14,987 nt of DNA. Source: HyVt-337 sp964428895 (GTDB lineage: Bacteria; Planctomycetota; Phycisphaerae; SM23-33). Both the position numbers and the translations under genes were made by a program. The notes beneath the pieces are model-generated. The model did no database searches. It was not told where the DNA came from and saw only the letters and a list, made by a program, of their open reading frames with translations. Where the stretch lies: positions 1 to 14,987 of the forward strand of contig CAYRZU010000076.1 in the NCBI GenBank assembly GCA_964428895.1, given 5' to 3'. Within the stretch, counting starts at the first letter, position 1. Each line of letters starts with the position of its first letter. Of this stretch, positions 14,368-14,987 are shown piece by piece.

Positions 14368-14987
14368 ATGAACGTAATCCTGGTGATGTCGGACAGCTTT
14401 CGGCGCGATCACATCGGCGCACTGGGCGATAAGGGGGCCAAGACGCCGGCTTTGGACCGGTTCGCCGCCGGCGCGACGGACTTCCCCAACTTCCGGGTGG
14501 GGTCGTTCCCGACGATTCCCCAGCGGACCGACATGATCACCGGTCTATACAGTTACCCCACGCGGCCGTGGCAGGCGCTCGAGCCGGATGACGTTGTCTT
14601 GGCCGAGCTGTTGAAAGAGAAGGGCGTCGCCACCTACGCTTCGGCCGACACGCCGCACCTGTTCCATTCCGGCGGCATGACGTTCATGCGCGGGTTCGAC
14701 GGGTACCACTGGTCGCGCGGTTCGGAGGGCGACATGTGGTGGACCGACTACTACGGCGAGAAAGACTACAAGAGCCCGACCGGCAAAGGCCGCATCCGCT
14801 TCCAGGAGGAGTACTTCAAGGGCATCTGGTCTCAGGGCCAACAGCGCACGCGCGAGCTGGACTGGGCCACCCCCCAGACCTTCCAGGCCGCCATCGAATG
14901 GCTCACCTGCAACTACCGCCGCAAGAGCTTCTTCCTTTACATCGACGCCTTCGACCCCCACGAGCCGTGGGACCCGCCGCGCTGGGC
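14368..14987 (+). CDS. Sulfatase-superfamily hydrolase, Thr in place of formylglycine Cys (partial)
   Basis: This is the N-terminal 206 residues of an alkaline-phosphatase-superfamily enzyme cut by the window end. The start ATG has AGGAG six bases upstream. VILVMSDSFRRDHIG gives the first metal-binding region (Asp9), and TPALDRFAAGATDF the following helix. The active-site motif reads T49-I-P-Q-R53 before TDMITGLYS, where sulfatases have C/S-x-P-x-R. FLYIDAFDPHEPWDPP holds the usual Asp/His metal region near residues 190-205. Without Cys or Ser at position 49 formylglycine cannot form, so the enzyme may be a Thr-nucleophile phosphodiesterase or phosphatase-like enzyme, or inactive. Automated annotation would probably call it a sulfatase. 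No signal peptide is present, so it is predicted to be cytoplasmic. It lies 103 bases after the heme-propeller gene on the same strand. Confidence 0.87.
   Translation, partial: MNVILVMSDSFRRDHIGALGDKGAKTPALDRFAAGATDFPNFRVGSFPTIPQRTDMITGLYSYPTRPWQALEPDDVVLAELLKEKGVATYASADTPHLFHSGGMTFMRGFDGYHWSRGSEGDMWWTDYYGEKDYKSPTGKGRIRFQEEYFKGIWSQGQQRTRELDWATPQTFQAAIEWLTCNYRRKSFFLYIDAFDPHEPWDPPRW

Overview
The window is GC-rich, densely coding chromosomal DNA. It holds ten complete or near-complete protein genes, plus one sulfatase-like gene that runs off the right edge. I see no rRNA, tRNA, CRISPR array, insertion sequence or phage gene. The mix of families points to a polysaccharide-degrading member of the PVC bacteria, most likely a Planctomycetota lineage such as Phycisphaerae: a DUF4838 glycosidase-like protein, a LamG lipoprotein, SGNH and AXE1 esterases, an OprB porin, a sulfatase-like enzyme and a DUF6057/heme-propeller pair. 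This assignment is an inference from gene content, not from a marker gene.

Left part (1-6969). A forward DUF4838 gene (167-1984) converges on a reverse LamG lipoprotein (2056-2847). Next comes a tight reverse-strand operon, transcribed right to left: an AXE1-type acetyl-esterase (4601-5482), a ferredoxin-nitroreductase fusion (3739-4560) and an SGNH/GDSL hydrolase (2960-3721). The lipoprotein may be its distal member. An OprB-type carbohydrate porin (5683-6969) is transcribed divergently from this operon. Together these look like uptake of acylated oligosaccharides through the porin, followed by cytoplasmic de-esterification. Neither esterase nor the DUF4838 protein has a recognisable signal peptide.

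Middle part (6994-12366, reverse strand). This region encodes a DUF6057 polytopic membrane protein, then aspartate 4-decarboxylase (aspD) and, 18 bases later, the aspartate:alanine antiporter (aspT). The last two form the known decarboxylation/exchange module that takes in aspartate, releases alanine and CO2, and generates proton motive force. A perfect 6-bp hairpin lies directly before the aspD ribosome binding site.

Right part (12367-14987, forward strand). From a 302-base divergent promoter region, a membrane-anchored single-heme (CxxCH) protein with a TolB/PD40 beta-propeller (12669-14264) is read away from the DUF6057 gene. A sulfatase-superfamily gene (14368 to the window end) follows, in which the usual formylglycine Cys/Ser is Thr.

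The strongest candidate for an undescribed system is the divergent pair DUF6057 membrane protein / heme-PD40 protein. Other points of interest are the Thr-for-Cys sulfatase-like enzyme, the ferredoxin-nitroreductase with a missing cluster cysteine, and the frame conflict at the start of the esterase gene.
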